In this document: piece after piece, positions 24,855-25,288 of the stretch
Numbering within the stretch: position 1 is the stretch's first letter
Layout of the letters: each line of letters starts with the position of its first letter
From: Paracoccaceae bacterium
GTDB taxonomy: Bacteria; Pseudomonadota; Alphaproteobacteria; Rhodobacterales; Rhodobacteraceae
Assembly: GCA_003561595.1 (NCBI GenBank)
Contig: PWWF01000084.1
Span: forward strand, 1 to 25,288
Length of the DNA stretch: 25,288 nucleotides
Direction of reading: 5' to 3'
Translations under genes and position numbers: made by a program
The notes under the pieces: model-generated
Database searches by the model: none
What the model was told of the DNA's origin: nothing
What the model saw: only the letters and a program-made list of their open reading frames with translations

Positions 24855-25288
24855 GTGAAACCAAGCCTGAAAAGAAAGGTCGGCCTCAGCACGTCCGTCC
24901 TGGCGATAAGCGCCATGATGAGTACCGGTGCAGTTGCCGATATCGAAGAACGGATGGCTGCGGCCGAACGGATCATCGATGAGGTATTCCCGCGCTCGAG
25001 CTTGACCCGTGAGGAGCAACTCGAGGAGATGCGCTTCTTCATCGAGGCATCGGAGCCGTTTCGCGGCATGTCGATCAACACTGTAGCGGAATCGCTTCCA
25101 ACCCACGTGTTCGAGGCGACTGTCATGGCCGAAGCCTTTGAGGAGTTGACCGGCATCAGCGTCGAGCATTCGATTATCCAGGAAGGTGATCTGGTCGAGC
25201 AGATGCAGACCGAAATGCAGTCGCGACGCCCGATCTACGATGCCTATATCAATGACGCGGATTCGATCGGCACGCATTTCCGCTATGA
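24855..25288 (+). CDS. glpV: Glycerol ABC transporter solute-binding protein GlpV, partial
   Basis: A frame starting with GTG at 24855 stays open to the window end (144 complete codons). GGAGGAAG sits 4-5 nt upstream. The N-terminus is a Sec signal peptide: basic KPSLKRK, a hydrophobic stretch, then AVA before D29, the likely cleavage site. The mature part begins DIEERMAAAERIIDEVFPRS and continues with VMAEAFEELTGISVEHSII, consistent with family 1 extracellular solute-binding proteins in which an AFE-x-x-T-G-I motif is usual. Its place after glpU makes it the periplasmic glycerol-binding protein. The 3' part and the expected downstream kinase gene are outside the window. Confidence 0.9.
   Translation, partial: MKPSLKRKVGLSTSVLAISAMMSTGAVADIEERMAAAERIIDEVFPRSSLTREEQLEEMRFFIEASEPFRGMSINTVAESLPTHVFEATVMAEAFEELTGISVEHSIIQEGDLVEQMQTEMQSRRPIYDAYINDADSIGTHFRY

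Overview
The window looks like chromosomal DNA of an alphaproteobacterium, most likely a Rhodobacteraceae (Roseobacter/Rhodobacter-type) member. The evidence is high GC with GC-rich third codon positions, a typical alphaproteobacterial gene complement (a Pcs-type phosphatidylcholine synthase, a DUF1127 protein, a fsa/DUF484/xerC block beside priA) and a glycerol ABC-transporter operon of the rhizobial glpDSTPQUV type. I see no transposase, integron, CRISPR array, tRNA or rRNA, and no clearly foreign gene.

Left part (1-6791), mostly minus strand. The Holliday-junction genes ruvC-ruvA overlap by 4 nt and are followed 4 nt later by a partial gene that looks like a GIY-YIG-family protein running off the edge; no ruvB is present in the window. 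A small plus-strand DUF1127 gene with palindromic sequence upstream and a strong terminator downstream separates these from a minus-strand run: priA, msrA, prmA and a small membrane-anchored protein of unknown function. Between msrA and prmA lies a 19-bp inverted repeat whose loop carries a perfect G3-T1 quadruplex motif.

Middle (6843-13600), plus strand: a transaldolase-like/F6P aldolase gene, then DUF484-xerC (4-nt overlap, with a good extended -10 promoter in front), phosphatidylcholine synthase, 3-hydroxybutyryl-CoA dehydrogenase, the monofunctional transglycosylase mtgA, a glutathione S-transferase and queG. The cell-division ATPase gene zapE (minus) converges on queG and diverges from sseA. 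sseA (3-mercaptopyruvate sulfurtransferase) overlaps a GNAT acetyltransferase, followed by a class I aminotransferase. A 345-nt stretch without a gene follows.

Right part (17895-25288): the glycerol regulon. A DeoR/GlpR-type repressor (minus) diverges from glpD, which heads an operon continuing into two ABC ATPases (glpS, glpT), two permeases (glpP, glpQ), a small membrane protein (glpU, DUF2160) and a solute-binding protein (glpV) cut by the window end. Glycerol would be imported by the ABC system, phosphorylated by a kinase probably encoded just outside, and oxidised by GlpD. The 259-nt divergent intergenic region is AT-rich and contains two copies of CGAAAAA-N7-CGAACA-N2/3-ATAGGA exactly 48 nt apart. 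CGAACA equals the half-site of the E. coli GlpR operator, so these are good operator candidates. The two ATPases are complementary in their defects: GlpS lacks the H-loop histidine and GlpT has a degenerate signature motif, which predicts one working and one degenerate ATP site.

Most of the window is ordinary housekeeping sequence. The items I think deserve a second look are the asymmetric GlpS/GlpT pair, the GlpR operator array, the quadruplex-in-inverted-repeat between msrA and prmA, and the GIY-YIG-like gene behind ruvA.
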